64,000 nucleotides of DNA, from positions 1 through 64,000 of the forward strand of contig NZ_JAPJDA010000005.1 in the NCBI RefSeq assembly GCF_026241755.1, in the 5' to 3' direction. How positions within the stretch are numbered: the first letter of the stretch is position 1; every line of letters starts with the position of its first letter. Source of the DNA: Salinimicrobium profundisediminis (lineage in GTDB: Bacteria; Bacteroidota; Bacteroidia; Flavobacteriales; Flavobacteriaceae). Below the pieces are notes generated by a model. The model was not told the DNA's origin. It made no database searches and saw only the letters and a program-made list of their open reading frames with translations. Made by a program: the position numbers and the translations under genes. Shown in pieces: positions 23,713-33,967 of the stretch.

Positions 23713-26133
23713 ATGAATTTTTCCCTAAAGAAAGTACTGCCTCACATTTTTGTTTTCCTGGGATTTATTATAATTTCTCTTGCCTACTTCTATCCTGTAC
23801 TTCAGGGGAAGGAAATCTACCAGAGTGATATTGCCCAGTATATAGGGATGTCCCGTCAACAAAATGATTTTAGGGCCGAGACAGGCGAGGAGCCGTACTG
23901 GACCGATGCTGCTTTTGGTGGGATGCCCACGTACCAACTGGGTGCAAATTATCCTCATAACTACATTAAAGAACTGGACAGAACCCTGCGTTTTTTACCC
24001 CGCCCAGCCGATTATCTATTTCTGTACTTCCTGGGGATCTATATTTTACTTCTGGTCCTAAAAATTGATTACAGGCTGGCCTTTTTGGGAGCACTGGCTT
24101 TTGGGTTTTCTACCTATCTCATTATTATACTTGGAGTAGGGCACAACGCAAAAGCTCATGCCATTGCCTATATGCCGTGGGTGATAGGCGGTATTTTGCT
24201 GTGCTTCAGGCAAAAATATATTATAGGATTTTTACTGCTGGCCTTCGGAATGGCACTGGAAATAAGTGCTAATCACTTCCAGATGACTTTTTACCTACTC
24301 CTGCTGGTGATCGTAATAGGAATAGTGTATTTGATCGAAGCCTTCAGGAAAAAGACGTTACCCGAATTCTTTAAGGCACTTGCTGTGATGGTAGTTGCAG
24401 TAGTGTTGGCAATAGGCACGAATGCTACCAATCTTTTGGCCACCCAGGAATATGCCGACTTTAGTACTCGTGGAGATACCGGACTTACTATTAACCCCGA
24501 AGGTACTCCAGAGAAGTCTAGCGGACTTGATTACAATTATATCACCGAATACAGTTATGGAGTTCTGGAAAGCTTTAACCTTTTCATACCGCGTTTTATG
24601 GGAGGTTCGAGCGCAGAAAACCTGGGGACAGATTCTGCCGTTTATTCGCAGTTGCTGCAGTTGGGTGCAAACCCAATACAGGCGGCACAATTTGCAGAAG
24701 CAGCCCCCACTTACTGGGGAGATCAACCTTTTGTGGGTGCCCCGGCCTATGTTGGCGCCACGGTACTTTTCTTGTTTGTCTTTGCACTTTTTCTGGTGCG
24801 GGGAAAACTGAAATGGTGGGTGGTTGGAGGTTCCCTGTTGGCCCTGATACTCTCATTTGGTAAAAACTATCCTTTTGAATTTATAACCCGCTTTTTTATT
24901 GAATATGTGCCGCTTTACAACAAATTCAGGGCGGTGTCTTCAATTCAGGTGATTTTAGAATTGTGTATTCCGGTGCTTGCTATCGCCGGGCTTTCCCGGT
25001 TGTTCTTTAAAGAAGAAAGTGTGGAAAGAAAAGTTTATTCAATAAAATGGGCCACAATAATTACGGGCGGTATTGCCTTATTGTTCCTGCTGTTTAGGGG
25101 AGCTTTCAGTTTTACAGGCGCAAGCGACGGAGTGCTAATTCAGCAGCTGGGGCCCGAGTTTGTGAGGGCATTAAAGGAAGATCGCAAAGCCGTCTTTACG
25201 GCTGACGCCATTCGTTCCCTGGTGTATGTGCTGCTCACTGCCGCAGTACTCTGGTTTTTTGTGAAACAAAAACTTAACCGGAATTTGACATTTTTGGGAC
25301 TTGGGTTGCTCATTCTTGTTGATTTAGTTGGCGTTGATAAAAGATACGTTGATAGCGAAGATTTTGTAAGATCAAGTGTGGTGAACAGGCCTTTCCAGGC
25401 TACTGAAGCCGATAGGGAGATTATTAGGGATGAGAGCCACTACAGGGTTTTTGACCTTACCGGCAGTCCTTTTAATACGGCCCGCACATCATTTTTCCAC
25501 AATTCTATAGGAGGTTACCATGCCGCAAAGCCGGGCAGGATGCAGGAGCTTTATGACTTCTATTTGTCACAAAACAATCTGCAGGTGCTCAATATGCTCA
25601 ACACCAAATACTTCATTATTCCTACGGAAGAGGGTGCTGTAGCTCAGGCAAATCCTGAAACTAATGGCAATGCATGGTTCATTCAGGAAGTGAAAATGGT
25701 AGAGAACGCGAATGAAGCTATTCAGGCGCTCGATGGTATCAACACCAAAAGAGTGGCGGTTGTAGACGATGATTTTGCTGAATTCCTTCCAAAAAAGCAG
25801 TTTGAAGCCGATAGTACAGCGAGTATTGAATTAGTTTCTTATCAGCCGAATGAATTGATTTACCGTGCTTCTGCAGAAAGCGATCGTATGGCGGTTTTTT
25901 CCGAAATTTATTACCCGCACGGGTGGCAAGCTTATATTGACGGTGAGAAAGTTCCGCATTTTAGAGCAAATTACGTGCTGCGGGCAATGATGGTGCCTGT
26001 AGGAGAACACGAGATCACCTTTAGGTTTGAGCCAGAAGTAGTAAAGACGGGAAGTTCAATTGCGTTAGCCAGTTCTATAGTTTTAGGGCTCTTGTTGATT
26101 GGTGGTCTTTTCTGGAAGATACGACGTAAGTAA
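23713..26133 (+). CDS. YfhO family membrane protein
   Basis: An 806-aa polytopic protein with about 13 TM segments, starting LPHIFVFLGFIIISLAYFYPVL. YfhO proteins are GT-C-like and are thought to modify teichoic acid or lipid-linked sugars. Visible family marks are the first extracytoplasmic loop (GMPTYQLGANYP), GHNAKAHAIAYMPW, and the large periplasmic C-terminal part with SIGGYHAAKPGRMQELYDFY, NMLNTKYFIIP and EIYYPHGWQAYIDGEKV. It is followed by a GT4 glycosyltransferase and a flippase, supporting a role in glycan or glycolipid modification at the membrane. Confidence 0.88.
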   Translation: MNFSLKKVLPHIFVFLGFIIISLAYFYPVLQGKEIYQSDIAQYIGMSRQQNDFRAETGEEPYWTDAAFGGMPTYQLGANYPHNYIKELDRTLRFLPRPADYLFLYFLGIYILLLVLKIDYRLAFLGALAFGFSTYLIIILGVGHNAKAHAIAYMPWVIGGILLCFRQKYIIGFLLLAFGMALEISANHFQMTFYLLLLVIVIGIVYLIEAFRKKTLPEFFKALAVMVVAVVLAIGTNATNLLATQEYADFSTRGDTGLTINPEGTPEKSSGLDYNYITEYSYGVLESFNLFIPRFMGGSSAENLGTDSAVYSQLLQLGANPIQAAQFAEAAPTYWGDQPFVGAPAYVGATVLFLFVFALFLVRGKLKWWVVGGSLLALILSFGKNYPFEFITRFFIEYVPLYNKFRAVSSIQVILELCIPVLAIAGLSRLFFKEESVERKVYSIKWATIITGGIALLFLLFRGAFSFTGASDGVLIQQLGPEFVRALKEDRKAVFTADAIRSLVYVLLTAAVLWFFVKQKLNRNLTFLGLGLLILVDLVGVDKRYVDSEDFVRSSVVNRPFQATEADREIIRDESHYRVFDLTGSPFNTARTSFFHNSIGGYHAAKPGRMQELYDFYLSQNNLQVLNMLNTKYFIIPTEEGAVAQANPETNGNAWFIQEVKMVENANEAIQALDGINTKRVAVVDDDFAEFLPKKQFEADSTASIELVSYQPNELIYRASAESDRMAVFSEIYYPHGWQAYIDGEKVPHFRANYVLRAMMVPVGEHEITFRFEPEVVKTGSSIALASSIVLGLLLIGGLFWKIRRK

Positions 26134-26154
26134 TTTGACATTTTAAGCAGGGCT

Positions 26155-27438
26155 ATGAAAAAAGTACTTATAGTTACTTATTACTGGCCCCCGGCCGGTG
26201 GCCCCGGGGTGCAGCGGTGGCTTAAATTTGTAAAATATCTTCCTGAAAATGGAATAGAACCTATAGTTTATACCCCCGAAAATCCTCATTACCCTCTGAA
26301 AGATACCAGTCTTGAAGCCGAAATTCCTTCAGAAATAAAGGTGCTTAAAAATGCCATTTTTGAACCCTATGCTGTCGCCGGAATGCTGTCAAAAAAGGAT
26401 ACGGAAAAGATTAGCTCCGGAATTATTCCGAAGGAACAAAAGCAGGGCTTTTTGCAGAAGTTCATGCTTTTCATTCGGGGTAACTTCTTTATTCCCGATG
26501 CGCGGAAGTTCTGGATAAAACCTTCAGTAAAATATCTTACAAGCTACCTGAAGGAGCATGAAATTGATACGATAATTACTACAGGGCCGCCCCACAGTAT
26601 GCACCTTATTGGTATGGAGCTTAAAAAAACAATGGGTGTAAAGTGGCTGGCCGATTTTCGCGATCCCTGGACGCAGATTGGGTACCACAGCAAGTTAAAA
26701 CTGCTTCCCGCTTCCCGTAAAAAACACCAGGAACTGGAAAAAGAGGTGCTGCAGAGCGCCGAAAAAATTATAACCACCAGTTTTACCACTAAAGCGGAAT
26801 TTCTTTCAAAAACGAAGAGGCCTGTTGAAGTAATTACTAACGGATATGATGTTGAGAAGGTAGAAAAACTTCCAATGGACGAAAAGTTTAGTATTTCGCA
26901 TATAGGCTCGTTGCTTTCAGGAAGAAATCCGGAGAATCTATGGCAGGCGATTTCAGAGTTAATTACCGAAAATGAAGATTTTGCAAAAGATTTTCAGCTT
27001 AAGCTTGTGGGAGCAGTGGGAGATCCGGTTTTGGAGAGTATTCAAAAATGGCATTTGGAAGAGTGGTTGGTTTTAAAGAATTACGTGTCTCATTCAGAAG
27101 CTTTACAATTGCAGAAAAGTTCGCAGTTGCTCCTGCTAATTGAAATAGATAGTGAGGAAACAAAGGGAATAATTCCTGGGAAATTGTTTGAGTATATGGT
27201 GAGTGAACGTCCCATTCTTGCGGTAGGGCCTGTAGATGCCGATATTGAAAAGATCATTAGAGAAACCAATACAGGGTCTTATTTTCTGTACCCTCAAAAA
27301 GGGGAAATTAAGGCTTACATTTTAGAGAAGTATGAACTCTTCAAAAAAGGCGAATTGAGGTCGTATCCCATAGGTTTGCAGCAGTACAGCAGGAGTGCCC
27401 TTGCAAAGAGATTGGCAAATCTTATAAAGCAGTTGTAA
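26155..27438 (+). CDS. Family 4 glycosyltransferase
   Basis: A 427-aa GT-B enzyme. The N-terminal domain has KKVLIVTYYWPPAGGPGVQRWLKF, the glycine-rich nucleotide-sugar acceptor loop, and TTGPPHSMHLIGMEL, WLADFRDPWT. The C-terminal domain has ISHIGSLLSGRNPENL and the E-x7-E-like segment GIIPGKLFEYMVSERPILAVG. There is no signal peptide. It starts 21 nt after YfhO and its TAA overlaps the ATG of the flippase gene (TAATG). Probably adds a sugar to a lipid-linked or surface glycan; the sugar is unknown. Confidence 0.9.
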   Translation: MKKVLIVTYYWPPAGGPGVQRWLKFVKYLPENGIEPIVYTPENPHYPLKDTSLEAEIPSEIKVLKNAIFEPYAVAGMLSKKDTEKISSGIIPKEQKQGFLQKFMLFIRGNFFIPDARKFWIKPSVKYLTSYLKEHEIDTIITTGPPHSMHLIGMELKKTMGVKWLADFRDPWTQIGYHSKLKLLPASRKKHQELEKEVLQSAEKIITTSFTTKAEFLSKTKRPVEVITNGYDVEKVEKLPMDEKFSISHIGSLLSGRNPENLWQAISELITENEDFAKDFQLKLVGAVGDPVLESIQKWHLEEWLVLKNYVSHSEALQLQKSSQLLLLIEIDSEETKGIIPGKLFEYMVSERPILAVGPVDADIEKIIRETNTGSYFLYPQKGEIKAYILEKYELFKKGELRSYPIGLQQYSRSALAKRLANLIKQL

Positions 27439-28901
27439 TGGGAATTATTGTAAGCCAATCGGCCAAAAACCTTGCTACCACTTATGTTGGTTTTGGAATT
27501 GGTGCCATCAATACTTTATTTCTCTACACCAATTTTCTTACGCCCGAGTATTATGGGCTCGTTGGTTTTCTATTATCGGCTGCTAGTCTTATTTGGCCGT
27601 TAATGGCTTTTGGAGTGCACAATACCCTGGTGAAGTTTTATACTTTTTACGATTCCAAAGAAGAAAAAGACAGGCTGCTGAGTGTAATCCTGCTTTTGCC
27701 GCTGGGAATTTCCCTGATTTTAGGGTTGATCGGTTACTTCTCATATGACTTGCTACTCGATTATTTTTCAGACGGGGAGGGGCTTGTAAAACCTTATATC
27801 TGGCTCATTTTTGTCATTGCCCTGGCGACTTCATATTTTGAGATTTTCTTTTCGTGGGCAAAGGTGGCCTATAAAAGTGTCTTCGGAAATTTTATGAAGG
27901 AAGTTTTTCACAGGGGATGTATTTCTCTGCTTCTTCTTGCGGTTTACTTCGGATATCTTTCGGTGGAAGAATTTGTTTATGCCGTGGGTGCAGTTTTTGT
28001 GTTAAGACTGGTTCTAATGATGTTTTATGCCTTCAATTTGTACTTTCCGAAACTTAGTTTTTCATTTCCGAAGAATAAAAGTTTTATCCTGAAGTATTCT
28101 GCTTTAATTCTCATAGCAGGTTCAGTAGCAATGGTTTTACTCGATCTTGATAAAGTGATGATTGAAAGGTTTCTTCCTATTGAAATGGTTGCGGTGTATG
28201 GGATTGCGGTTTATATTTCTTCTGTAATCGCTGTTCCTTCGCGGGCGATGCACCAAATAACGTATCCAATGACGGCTACGCTGCTCAATAAAAAAGATAA
28301 AAAAGGACTTTTAGAGCTCTATGAAAAAAGTTCCCTGAATTTACTGATAATAAGCGGACTTATCTTTTTAGTGATCATTACTAATATTTCCCAGCTTTAC
28401 GCCCTCATTCCCGACGAATACCAGATTAGCTATGTGATTGTAATTTTGATTAGTGCTGTGAAGCTTTACGATAACCTGCTGGGGAACAACAATAGTATTC
28501 TTTTTAATTCAGATTATTACCGCCTGGTGCTGGCCATTGGTGTTTTTCTGGCTGTGCTGGCGTTTGTTCTCAATATTTTGCTTATTCCCGTTCTCGGACT
28601 TTTAGGAGCGGCGCTGGCAACCTTTTTAGCGTTTGCCTGTTACAATACAGTAAAGTTGATCATTGTGCTCAGGAAATTTAAAATTCATCCATTTTCAAAA
28701 GAGACAGCTTACAGTCTGCTTCTCATCCTGATATTTGGATTAGGATTTTACTTTTGGGAATTTTCATGGCACCCGGTGATCAATATAGTGCTTAAATCGG
28801 GCATCATCGGAGTGCTATACGTCCTGGTGATCTATGTGCTAAAATTATCTCCCGAAATAAACAAGATCATTGAAAAGACCTTGAGACTTCCGCAGAGATA
28901 G
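27438..28901 (+). CDS. Oligosaccharide flippase / polysaccharide biosynthesis protein (MATE-like)
   Basis: A 487-aa inner-membrane protein with 12-14 TM helices, in the Wzx/MviN-like superfamily. The first helix region reads AKNLATTYVGFGIGAINTLFLYTNFLTPEYYGLVGFL, typical of the family's front; a DLDKVMIERFLP loop follows TM6. It is last in the DUF4834-YfhO-GT4-flippase operon and is coupled to the GT gene by a 1-nt overlap. It likely moves a lipid-linked glycan across the inner membrane. Confidence 0.85.
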   Translation: MGIIVSQSAKNLATTYVGFGIGAINTLFLYTNFLTPEYYGLVGFLLSAASLIWPLMAFGVHNTLVKFYTFYDSKEEKDRLLSVILLLPLGISLILGLIGYFSYDLLLDYFSDGEGLVKPYIWLIFVIALATSYFEIFFSWAKVAYKSVFGNFMKEVFHRGCISLLLLAVYFGYLSVEEFVYAVGAVFVLRLVLMMFYAFNLYFPKLSFSFPKNKSFILKYSALILIAGSVAMVLLDLDKVMIERFLPIEMVAVYGIAVYISSVIAVPSRAMHQITYPMTATLLNKKDKKGLLELYEKSSLNLLIISGLIFLVIITNISQLYALIPDEYQISYVIVILISAVKLYDNLLGNNNSILFNSDYYRLVLAIGVFLAVLAFVLNILLIPVLGLLGAALATFLAFACYNTVKLIIVLRKFKIHPFSKETAYSLLLILIFGLGFYFWEFSWHPVINIVLKSGIIGVLYVLVIYVLKLSPEINKIIEKTLRLPQR

Positions 28902-28930
28902 ATTTTAAGGCAGCAGGGGTATTAAAATAA

Positions 28931-28975
28931 AAATCTCCGGCGCTAATGCAACCGGAGATTTACCAACTAACCAAC
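28931..28975 (-). terminator. Terminator of the Tyr-rich secreted protein gene
   Basis: AAATCTCCGG (28931-28940) pairs with CCGGAGATTT (28952-28961); on the minus strand the stem is followed by TTTATTTTAAT. On its upstream side (28962-28985) the minus strand carries TTTGGTTGGTTAGTTGG, shared with the uvrA terminator. Confidence 0.75.
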
Positions 28976-28987
28976 CAAACTAATTAT

Positions 28988-30037
28988 TTAATCTCTTCCT
29001 CGAGAACTTCTGGTCTCTCTTGCAGGAGTTGAAGTTTTGGTAGCGGGATTAACCGTCTCTGCCGACCTTCTTGTTCTGCTCTCTGCCTGTACGCTTCTTT
29101 GCGGGAAAGTGTTTATTGAAGTGTTATTTCTATTTGTACTTCGTTGTTCATTCCGTACAGAACGATTTTCTGTGCGGCTTTGTCGGGCTTCCTGTTGGTG
29201 AACTGCAGGAGTTTGAGCTCTTGAAGTCCTTGTTCTTTGTACTGCTTTTTCTCTTGAAGGTAACATCTGCTGAGAATCCCTGTAATTATTTCTTGCCTGC
29301 GGCACAGATACTGGGGCATTTGTAGCAGTAGCATTTTCAATTCTTTCCTGCTTCTGTGCTTCTGTCCTTCTTCCACGGTGATAGGAGGTAACCCTGTCGC
29401 CCGGTTTGTAGTAGCTCTTCTGAAAAGAGTTCCTGTCAAAATGATTATTATAATAGTACTTTTTATAGCTGTTGTACTTCATTCTGTAAGGTTCATAATG
29501 CAGGCGGTAAGGCTGATTGTAAACCACAGAGAAGTTTGTAGGCCTCATGTAGTAATCATGCCATGGCCTATAAACGTAATTTACATTTCTATTGTTTATA
29601 AAACCTGAAGTATGACTATACCTGTGGTAAGGATCGTAATGCACAAAGAGGTTCCCAACCCTGTTCACCATTCCAAAAGCATTATACCTTATCTGAACCC
29701 GTCCGGCCTGAACAATTCTTCCGTAGTAATCATAATAAACCGGGACATTCTCAATTTGAATTACAGCACCGTAATCGTCATACTGTACAAAGGGACCGTA
29801 GTTATAACCGGAATTATAGCTGTAATTAATATGAGGAGAAACCCTCTGGAAATTTGCCTGTGGATGAAAGAAGAAATCAAACTGCCCATCTGGAAAAACG
29901 GCAAATTCAACCCCTCTTTCCACAAAAATGAAAGCTTCTTCATCAGCCCTGCGATCAAAATTTCCCTGTGCTTCAGGAGAGGCATTGGAGGTAACACCTA
30001 CAAGCATCATTGTCAATAAGAGGTAAATTTTTTTCAT
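28988..30037 (-). CDS. Secreted Tyr/Arg-rich protein with 16-residue repeats
   Basis: A 349-aa exported protein, signal peptide MKKIYLLLTMMLVGVTSNAS. Residues 86-139 hold a 16-residue repeat, three times plus a partial fourth: YDDYGAVIQIENVPVY, YDYYGRIVQAGRVQIR, YNAFGMVNRVGNLFVH, then YDPYHR. The pattern Y-D/N-x-x-G-x-V resembles YD-type repeats. Residues 140-215 are very rich in Y, R, N and H; the last 130 residues are disordered, rich in R, T, S, Q and N. I do not know its function; the composition suggests an envelope or nucleic-acid/polyanion-binding role. Single gene with its own terminator. Confidence 0.75.
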   Translation of the reverse strand: MKKIYLLLTMMLVGVTSNASPEAQGNFDRRADEEAFIFVERGVEFAVFPDGQFDFFFHPQANFQRVSPHINYSYNSGYNYGPFVQYDDYGAVIQIENVPVYYDYYGRIVQAGRVQIRYNAFGMVNRVGNLFVHYDPYHRYSHTSGFINNRNVNYVYRPWHDYYMRPTNFSVVYNQPYRLHYEPYRMKYNSYKKYYYNNHFDRNSFQKSYYKPGDRVTSYHRGRRTEAQKQERIENATATNAPVSVPQARNNYRDSQQMLPSREKAVQRTRTSRAQTPAVHQQEARQSRTENRSVRNEQRSTNRNNTSINTFPQRSVQAESRTRRSAETVNPATKTSTPARETRSSRGRD

Positions 30038-30120
30038 GATAAATGGATTTGAGGTTAAGACCTGTGTACTCGTTAAAAAAAGTACATTAACTTATATTCA
30101 AACTACGTGCCACAAATTAG

Positions 30121-30154
30121 AAAACCCCGCGAACATTAAGCTCAACGGGGTTTC
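30121..30154 (-). terminator. Terminator of uvrA
   Basis: AAACCCCG (30122-30129) pairs with CGGGGTTT (30146-30153); on the minus strand it is followed by TTCTAATTT. It is about 145 nt after the uvrA stop. The minus-strand sequence before the stem is TTTTTGGTTGGTTAGTTTGG. Confidence 0.65.
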
Positions 30155-30297
30155 CAAACTAACCAACCAAAAATTATTAATTACAATCTAATTATGTAAA
30201 CATTACTCTTGCAATTATTAATTCTGATTCAAAGGCTGTGCCAAGATTCTAAATTTGATCTTTTATAGTGTTAAATTCTAAGCTGGAATATATGCTT

Positions 30298-33084
30298 CTA
30301 TAATTTTTCCTTGAGAAAAGGAGCCGTATAGGATTTTTTGTTCTTTGCTACTTCTTCAGGGGTTCCCGCAGCAATAAGTTGGCCGCCTGTGTCACCACCT
30401 TCAGGTCCCAGGTCAATAACATGATCGGCACATTTTACAAGATCCATATTGTGCTCAATTACAATTACCGAATGCCCTTTTGCTAAAAGTGCATTAAATG
30501 ATTTGAGTAGCTTTTGAATATCGTGAAAATGTAAACCTGTGGTGGGTTCATCAAAAATAAACAACGCTTTTTCTTTTGAACTTCCTTTTACCAGGAAAGA
30601 CGCAAGTTTAATCCTTTGGGCTTCCCCGCCCGACAGGGTAGAAGAGCTTTGCCCGAGTTGGACATAGCCAAGACCCACATCCTGCAGTGGTTTTAGCTTT
30701 GCAGTGATCTTGTCTTCCCCGTTTTCGCTGAAAAAATTAACGGCATCATCAATGGTCATGCTAAGCACATCATCAATATTTTTTCCGGCGAAGTTCACTT
30801 CTAAAACTTCCTTTTTAAAACGCTTGCCATTACAGGTTTCACAAAGCAGGTGAACGTCGGCCATGAACTGCATTTCAATAGTTACTTCTCCTTCGCCTTT
30901 ACAGGTTTCACAACGCCCACCATCTACATTGAACGAAAAATGTTTGGGTTTGTAACCGCGAATATCACTTAGCTTTTGATTGGAGAACAGGTTCCTAATA
31001 TCGTCATAGGCTTTAATGTAGGTCACGGGGTTGGAGCGTGAGGAACGGCCAATAGGATTCTGATCTACAAATTCAATTGTGGTAACATTTCCAAACTTCC
31101 CTTCAATTCGGGTAAACTGTCCGGCTTTTTCTCCATAGCCCCCAATTTCCTTGCGCAGGGCAGGATAAAGTATTTTTTTGATCAGAGTACTTTTTCCACT
31201 TCCTGAAACCCCCGTTACTGCTGTAAAAACACCCAGCGGAAATCTTACATCCAAATTTTTAAGGTTGTTCTCCCTGGCGCCTATAATGTCAACAAAGTAT
31301 TTATAATCCCGTCTTTTAGAAGGAACTTTGATCTCAAGAACGTTGTTGAGGTATTGTGCGGTGAGAGAATCTGAAATAAGAATATCAGCATAGGTCCCGG
31401 CAGCAACGACTTCTCCGCCGTTGGTGCCGGCTTCAGGACCAATGTCAATAATCTCGTCTGCAGCTTTCATGATATCTTCATCATGTTCTACGACAATTAC
31501 AGTATTACCAAGATCACGAAGAGATTTAAGGACTTCAATGAGCTTTAACGTATCGCGGGGATGCAATCCAATAGAAGGTTCATCAAGAATATACATAGAA
31601 CCCACAAGGCTACTGCCGAGGGAAGTGGCGAGGTTAATTCGCTGAGATTCTCCTCCCGAGAGGGTGTTCGATTTTCTGTTTAAAGTCAAATAATTGAGGC
31701 CTACTTTTAAAAGAAATCCAAGCCTGTTGTTTATTTCGGTAAGCAGCCTTTTTGCAATGGCGGCATCTGATTCATTTAAATCTAAGTTTGCAAAGAAGTC
31801 GGCTACTTTATTGACCGGCATTTCTACCAGTTGGGTAATTGTAGCTCCTCCTACCTTTACATAATTAGCTTCGGGGCGCAACCTTTTTCCTTTACATACA
31901 GAACATTTTGTTTTTCCGCGATAGCGGGAAAGCATTACACGGTTCTGAATTTTGTAAGCCTTGGATTCCAGGAAAGCAAAGAATTGATTTAATCCTTCAA
32001 AATACTGGTTCCCATTCCAGATAAGATCTTTTTGCTCCTGTGTGAGTTCAAAATAAGGCTTGTGAATTGGGAAATTGAATTTGTGGCTGTTATTTACCAA
32101 TTGATCCCTGTACCAGCTCATGCTGTCACCACGCCACGGAAAAATGGCATTTTCGTACACCGATAAACCGGTATTGGGAATGACAAGATCTTCGTCAATA
32201 CCAATCACATCTCCATAACCTTCGCATTTTGGGCAGGCACCATAAGGATTATTGAAGCTGAACAAATGCACGTTAGGCTCCAGAAAAGTCATGCCGTCAA
32301 GCTCAAACTTATTACTGAACTGCCTGATCTTACTGTCTGATAAACTTTCAATGAATAATTCCCCTTTTCCTTCAAAAAAGGCAGTTTGAGTAGCGTCTCC
32401 AAGCCGATTTAGAAAATCTTCATCATCTTTCACCACAATCCTGTCTACTACAAGAAACAGGTCTTTTTCTGCTATTTTTGAAAGGTCAGCTTCATCGATC
32501 CGCAGTACATCACCTTTGTACTTTATACGGCTGTATCCCTGTTGTAGCAAAACTTTCAGTTTTTCCTGTGGCGTGCGACTTTGTTCTACATGAACAGGTG
32601 CCAAAAGTAGCATTTTTGACCCCTCAGGAAAAGATTGTACATAATTCACTACATCGGTAACAGTGTCTTTTTTCACTTCCTCTCCCGAAACAGGGGAGTA
32701 GGTTCTTCCAATTCGGGCAAAAAGGAGTTTCAGGTAATCGTATATTTCCGTAGAAGTTCCAACGGTTGAACGTGGATTGGTGGAATTTACCTTTTGTTCG
32801 ATTGCAATAGCCGGGGCAATCCCTTTTATAGAGTCTACCTGTGGCTTGTTCAGCCTTCCCAGGAACTGTCGGGCATAAGATGATAAACTTTCAACGTACC
32901 GGCGTTGGCCTTCGGCGTACAAGGTATCGAAAGCCAAAGATGATTTTCCCGATCCCGAAAGCCCGGTTAGAACCACCAGCTTATTCCGGGGAATTACTAC
33001 GTTTATATTCTTTAGGTTATGAAGGCGTGCTCCTTTTATTATTATGTTCTCTTTTGGATCTACTCCTGAGATATCTACTTGCAT
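30298..33084 (-). CDS. uvrA: Excinuclease ABC subunit A (UvrA)
   Basis: A 928-aa DNA damage sensor of nucleotide excision repair. It has two ABC ATPase halves: Walker [10 protein letters not shown] (residue about 41) and GVSGSGKST, signatures LSGGESQRI and LSGGEAQRI, and three zinc modules ([27 protein letters not shown] with CETCNGK). Length is normal. It stands alone, with its own promoter and terminator; no SOS box was recognised upstream. An AAAATGGCATTTT site lies in codons for ENAIF. Confidence 0.97.
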   Translation of the reverse strand: MQVDISGVDPKENIIIKGARLHNLKNINVVIPRNKLVVLTGLSGSGKSSLAFDTLYAEGQRRYVESLSSYARQFLGRLNKPQVDSIKGIAPAIAIEQKVNSTNPRSTVGTSTEIYDYLKLLFARIGRTYSPVSGEEVKKDTVTDVVNYVQSFPEGSKMLLLAPVHVEQSRTPQEKLKVLLQQGYSRIKYKGDVLRIDEADLSKIAEKDLFLVVDRIVVKDDEDFLNRLGDATQTAFFEGKGELFIESLSDSKIRQFSNKFELDGMTFLEPNVHLFSFNNPYGACPKCEGYGDVIGIDEDLVIPNTGLSVYENAIFPWRGDSMSWYRDQLVNNSHKFNFPIHKPYFELTQEQKDLIWNGNQYFEGLNQFFAFLESKAYKIQNRVMLSRYRGKTKCSVCKGKRLRPEANYVKVGGATITQLVEMPVNKVADFFANLDLNESDAAIAKRLLTEINNRLGFLLKVGLNYLTLNRKSNTLSGGESQRINLATSLGSSLVGSMYILDEPSIGLHPRDTLKLIEVLKSLRDLGNTVIVVEHDEDIMKAADEIIDIGPEAGTNGGEVVAAGTYADILISDSLTAQYLNNVLEIKVPSKRRDYKYFVDIIGARENNLKNLDVRFPLGVFTAVTGVSGSGKSTLIKKILYPALRKEIGGYGEKAGQFTRIEGKFGNVTTIEFVDQNPIGRSSRSNPVTYIKAYDDIRNLFSNQKLSDIRGYKPKHFSFNVDGGRCETCKGEGEVTIEMQFMADVHLLCETCNGKRFKKEVLEVNFAGKNIDDVLSMTIDDAVNFFSENGEDKITAKLKPLQDVGLGYVQLGQSSSTLSGGEAQRIKLASFLVKGSSKEKALFIFDEPTTGLHFHDIQKLLKSFNALLAKGHSVIVIEHNMDLVKCADHVIDLGPEGGDTGGQLIAAGTPEEVAKNKKSYTAPFLKEKL

Positions 33085-33106
33085 ACTTTATTTTGTGTTG
33101 TAACAG

Positions 33107-33114
33107 CAAAGGTA
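33107..33114 (-). promoter_or_regulatory. -7 box of uvrA
   Basis: TACCTTTG on the minus strand fits TAnnTTTG, 22 nt before ATG 33084. Confidence 0.6.
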
Positions 33115-33328
33115 CTCAAACTTCAAATTTTTGAGTAAGGTGTGTGGTATAATAACTGTTTCTGTGCTAACATGTTAAAAACATTAACCTTTTATTTGCA
33201 TTAGTGAATTTTTTCCTTTTATATTTGCTGATATAATCTAAAATCATTTTTGCCTATTGCATAAAGTTACTTTGAACTTGTAATAACTAACCCCCAGGCC
33301 ACCCCAACAGCCTGCAAAAGTAACTCTT

Positions 33329-33913
33329 ATGGATAACGCCGAGGCAAATGATGCTTTGCTCGTAAAGAGCTATATGGAAGGAGACGAGCAGTCACTTTCT
33401 ATTCTTATCAACCGTCATCAACAACGAATTTACAGTTTTATCTTTTCGAAGGTCTTTGATAAAGATGTTGCTGAAGATATCTTTCAGGATACCTTCATTA
33501 AAGTGATCAAAACCCTGAAAAGAGGAAAATACAACGAAGAAGGGAAGTTTCTTCCGTGGGTGATGCGTATTGCTCATAACCTGGTGATAGATCACTTCAG
33601 AAAAAACAAAAGGATGCCCAAGTTTGAGAACAGTGGCGACTTTAACATTTTTTCTGTGTTGTGCGATTCAGGTTTAAATGCCGAAAAACAGATCATCAAA
33701 GATCAGATTGAGGCAGATGTTCAGGAGCTAATTAAAGAATTACCTGAAGATCAACTGGAAGTGCTGGTTATGAGGATCTATAAAGACATGAGTTTTAAAG
33801 AAATTTCAGAAAGAACCGGCGTAAGTATTAACACAGCATTGGGGAGAATGAGGTATGCTTTGATCAATCTTCGAAAAGTTATTGAAAAGCACAATTTAGT
33901 TTTAACTAATTAG
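33329..33913 (+). CDS. RNA polymerase sigma factor, ECF-like sigma-70 family
   Basis: A 194-aa sigma factor. Region 2 is DVAEDIFQDTFIKVIKTLKRG with FLPWVMRIAHNLVIDHFRKNKR; region 4 is LPEDQLEVLVMRIYKDMSFKEISERTGVSINTALGRMRYALINLRK. Unlike many ECF genes, no anti-sigma factor with a TM helix is next to it; instead a 45-codon ORF follows 54 nt downstream. The long upstream region (33085-33328) carries TTACTTTG at 33268-33275, a possible promoter with one mismatch, and a CCCAGGCCACCCC stretch in the leader. Regulon unknown. Confidence 0.92.
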   Translation: MDNAEANDALLVKSYMEGDEQSLSILINRHQQRIYSFIFSKVFDKDVAEDIFQDTFIKVIKTLKRGKYNEEGKFLPWVMRIAHNLVIDHFRKNKRMPKFENSGDFNIFSVLCDSGLNAEKQIIKDQIEADVQELIKELPEDQLEVLVMRIYKDMSFKEISERTGVSINTALGRMRYALINLRKVIEKHNLVLTN

Positions 33914-33967
33914 CACAATAAGATTAGCGTCTGGCCGTTATTATGTTACAACTTTAAAAGTTCAATA

